Shown one piece after another: positions 13,352 through 14,711 of a stretch of 14,711 nucleotides of DNA. The notes beneath the pieces were generated by a model. It did no database searches, was not told the origin of the DNA, and saw only the letters and a program-made list of their open reading frames with translations. Every line of letters begins with the position of its first letter. Positions within the stretch are counted from its first letter, which is position 1. The position numbers and the translations under genes were made by a program. Source of the stretch: Solirubrobacterales bacterium 70-9 (GTDB lineage: Bacteria > Actinomycetota > Thermoleophilia > Solirubrobacterales > 70-9); assembly GCA_001898095.1 (NCBI GenBank), contig MKSH01000088.1:28242-42952 (forward strand), given 5' to 3'.

Positions 13352-14711
13352 CTAGTCTTCGCCGCGCGGGTGGCCGCCGAGGATTTCTTCGGCCTTGGTC
13401 CGCGGCTTGTCCGGCAGCGAGTACTTCGACGGTTCGATCGGCACCTTCGGGTTCTTGATCTGCCCGAGGCGGGTGATCAGGTGTTCCCACTGGTTCGGCT
13501 TCAGCAGCGCCTGCGCTTCCTGCGGGTTCGGCGTTTCGACCGGGCGGTAGCCGATGTGCACGTGGTCGTAGTGGGACGCTTCGGCGAAGCTCACTTCGCC
13601 GGGGAAGTCTTCCAGCGAGATGACCTGGTGCGGTTGCATCGGGCCCTGCAGCTGGAGCACGTCTTCGATCAGCTCGTGGACCAGCGTGCCCGGCCCCTGG
13701 TGGCCGGTGACGTTGACGCCGTCGATTTCGGCGATGTCGACCGCGTCGCCGGTCGAGTGCTCGGAGACGTTTCCGCTGTCGGTCAGGTAGCTGTGGCCGC
13801 ACTCCAGGGCGCTGATCCGCAGGGTGAAGCCTTTCGAGCGCAGGTACTCGAGCAGCGCCAGGATGCGGCGATCGATCTTGCCCCCTTCGATGTCTTCACG
13901 GCCGCACTGGTAGATGTCGAGGCCCTTGTCGTTCAGCACCCGCTGGGTCAGCGCTTCCTTGGAGAGCAGCAGGATCCCGGCCCCGCTCAACTGGGCGTTG
14001 AAGGGGTTCTTGCCCTTGGCGCGGTAGATCGCGGTCGCTTCGAGCAGCTTCCAACCGTCGAGGATCGGCTTCGGGTCGATCCGCGGCGCGCCTTTGCCGG
14101 CCGGACGGATCGAGAAGTTGATGTGCGGGTCGGCTCCTTCGCTGCCCTTCGCCACGTGGGCGAGGACGGTGCCCGCGATCACCTTCGAGCCGACCCGGAT
14201 CGAGCCTTCGCCGGAGGCCTTTTCGAGGGCTTCGTCGGCCTTCGCCGCGAGCTTCTGTTCCTTGCCGACCTTCTTGCCGGAGCGATCCGGCAGGGCGCGC
14301 AGCCGCGGACGCAGTTCCTGGCTTTCTTCGACCGGGATCTTCTTTTCCTTGCCCTTCGAGGTGACGACCGTGCGGCTGTCGCGGACCAGCTTGCCGAGCC
14401 CGGCGTAGGTGAACCGGTTGCCGTAGGTGTCTTCGAGGACGATGAAGTTGCCGAGCTTGGCGGAGTGGCCCATCTTGCGGATCACCCCGTCGTTGACGGC
14501 GACGACCGGCGAGCCCTGCTTGGCGAAGATGTTGATCCCGCGGCGGGTGGGGGAGGAGGAGATGACTTCGGCAGCGTTGCCGGCGATCCGCGAGTCGGTG
14601 GTCGAGTTCTTCAGCGCCTGGCGGGCGGCGAGTTCGTCCGAGTAGCGGGCGTTGGCGGCGATCGGGAAGTGGGCACCCTCGGTGAGCCGGGTCAGCGAGC
14701 CGACCAGGGTG
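13352..14711 (-). CDS. Peptidoglycan-peptidase-like protein: degenerate M23 domain plus M15-like domain (N-terminus outside the window)
   Basis: The frame is open to the right edge (452 residues visible); the apparent GTG start at 14485 is internal. The first domain has the M23/LytM shape: RRGINIFAKQGSPVVAVNDG, then YGNRFTYAGLGKL, an inserted Lys/Glu-rich stretch, VGSKVIAGTVLAHV and DPHINFSIRP. Three of the four metal-site positions are replaced (His to Arg and Asp to Asn in RRGIN at 14531-14545, His to Gly in YAG, last His to Asn in HIN), so this domain is probably not catalytic. The second domain keeps an M15/DUF882-type site: SEHSTGDAVDI gives His (13757-13759) and Asp (13736-13738) seven residues apart, and HYDHVHIG gives the last His pair. 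It likely acts on cell-wall peptides, with the M23 part for binding. Glu is mostly GAA here, unlike its neighbours. Confidence 0.8.
   Translation of the reverse strand, partial: TLVGSLTRLTEGAHFPIAANARYSDELAARQALKNSTTDSRIAGNAAEVISSSPTRRGINIFAKQGSPVVAVNDGVIRKMGHSAKLGNFIVLEDTYGNRFTYAGLGKLVRDSRTVVTSKGKEKKIPVEESQELRPRLRALPDRSGKKVGKEQKLAAKADEALEKASGEGSIRVGSKVIAGTVLAHVAKGSEGADPHINFSIRPAGKGAPRIDPKPILDGWKLLEATAIYRAKGKNPFNAQLSGAGILLLSKEALTQRVLNDKGLDIYQCGREDIEGGKIDRRILALLEYLRSKGFTLRISALECGHSYLTDSGNVSEHSTGDAVDIAEIDGVNVTGHQGPGTLVHELIEDVLQLQGPMQPHQVISLEDFPGEVSFAEASHYDHVHIGYRPVETPNPQEAQALLKPNQWEHLITRLGQIKNPKVPIEPSKYSLPDKPRTKAEEILGGHPRGED

Overview
This window is high-GC DNA with a strong preference for G/C at third codon positions. 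The gene content suggests a soil-type actinobacterium, most likely Thermoleophilia/Solirubrobacterales: a type III glutamine synthetase, a dehydrogenase-first beta-oxidation fusion, a degenerate M23 plus M15-like protein, and several lineage-type hypothetical proteins. The taxonomic call is inference from gene style, not from a marker gene. No rRNA, tRNA, CRISPR array, integrase or transposase was seen.

Layout, left to right. (1) 2-1026, plus strand: the 3' part of a metallophosphoesterase gene, overlapping by 4 bases a 77-residue single-pass membrane protein. (2) 1039-3186, minus: glutamine synthetase III (glnN), whose upstream gap holds an inverted repeat. (3) 3409-4266, minus: a GNAT acetyltransferase with a 45-bp palindrome inside its coding sequence; a second copy lies just past its stop codon. 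(4) 4351-7142, plus: a 3-hydroxyacyl-CoA dehydrogenase/enoyl-CoA hydratase fusion followed by a sirtuin NAD-dependent deacylase, divergent from the GNAT gene. (5) 7159-7479, minus: a small membrane-anchored four-cysteine protein, divergent from amt (7689-9053, plus), which has two hairpins in its leader. (6) 9080-10024, minus: a LysR-type regulator with a textbook T-N11-A box over its start codon, divergent from a two-domain universal stress protein (10127-10804, plus). (7) 10839-11300, minus, a hypothetical protein, divergent from a HAD phosphatase (11338-11994, plus). (8) 11995-12468: a gap between two converging genes that contains a G-run tract, a symmetric array of repeated 15-mers around a central palindrome, and a nested hairpin. 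(9) 12469-14711, minus: a hypothetical protein downstream of a peptidoglycan-peptidase-like gene that runs off the window.

Functional themes. Nitrogen assimilation is represented by glutamine synthetase III and an ammonium channel, with no PII gene nearby. Fatty-acid oxidation is represented by the fusion enzyme, flanked by a lysine acyltransferase-type protein and a deacylase, which suggests (inference) reversible acylation control. The rest is cell-envelope enzymes, stress response and regulation.

The two most unusual signals are the repeat array at 12106-12338, which sits where neither flanking gene needs a promoter, and the palindromic element that is read through in frame by the GNAT gene.
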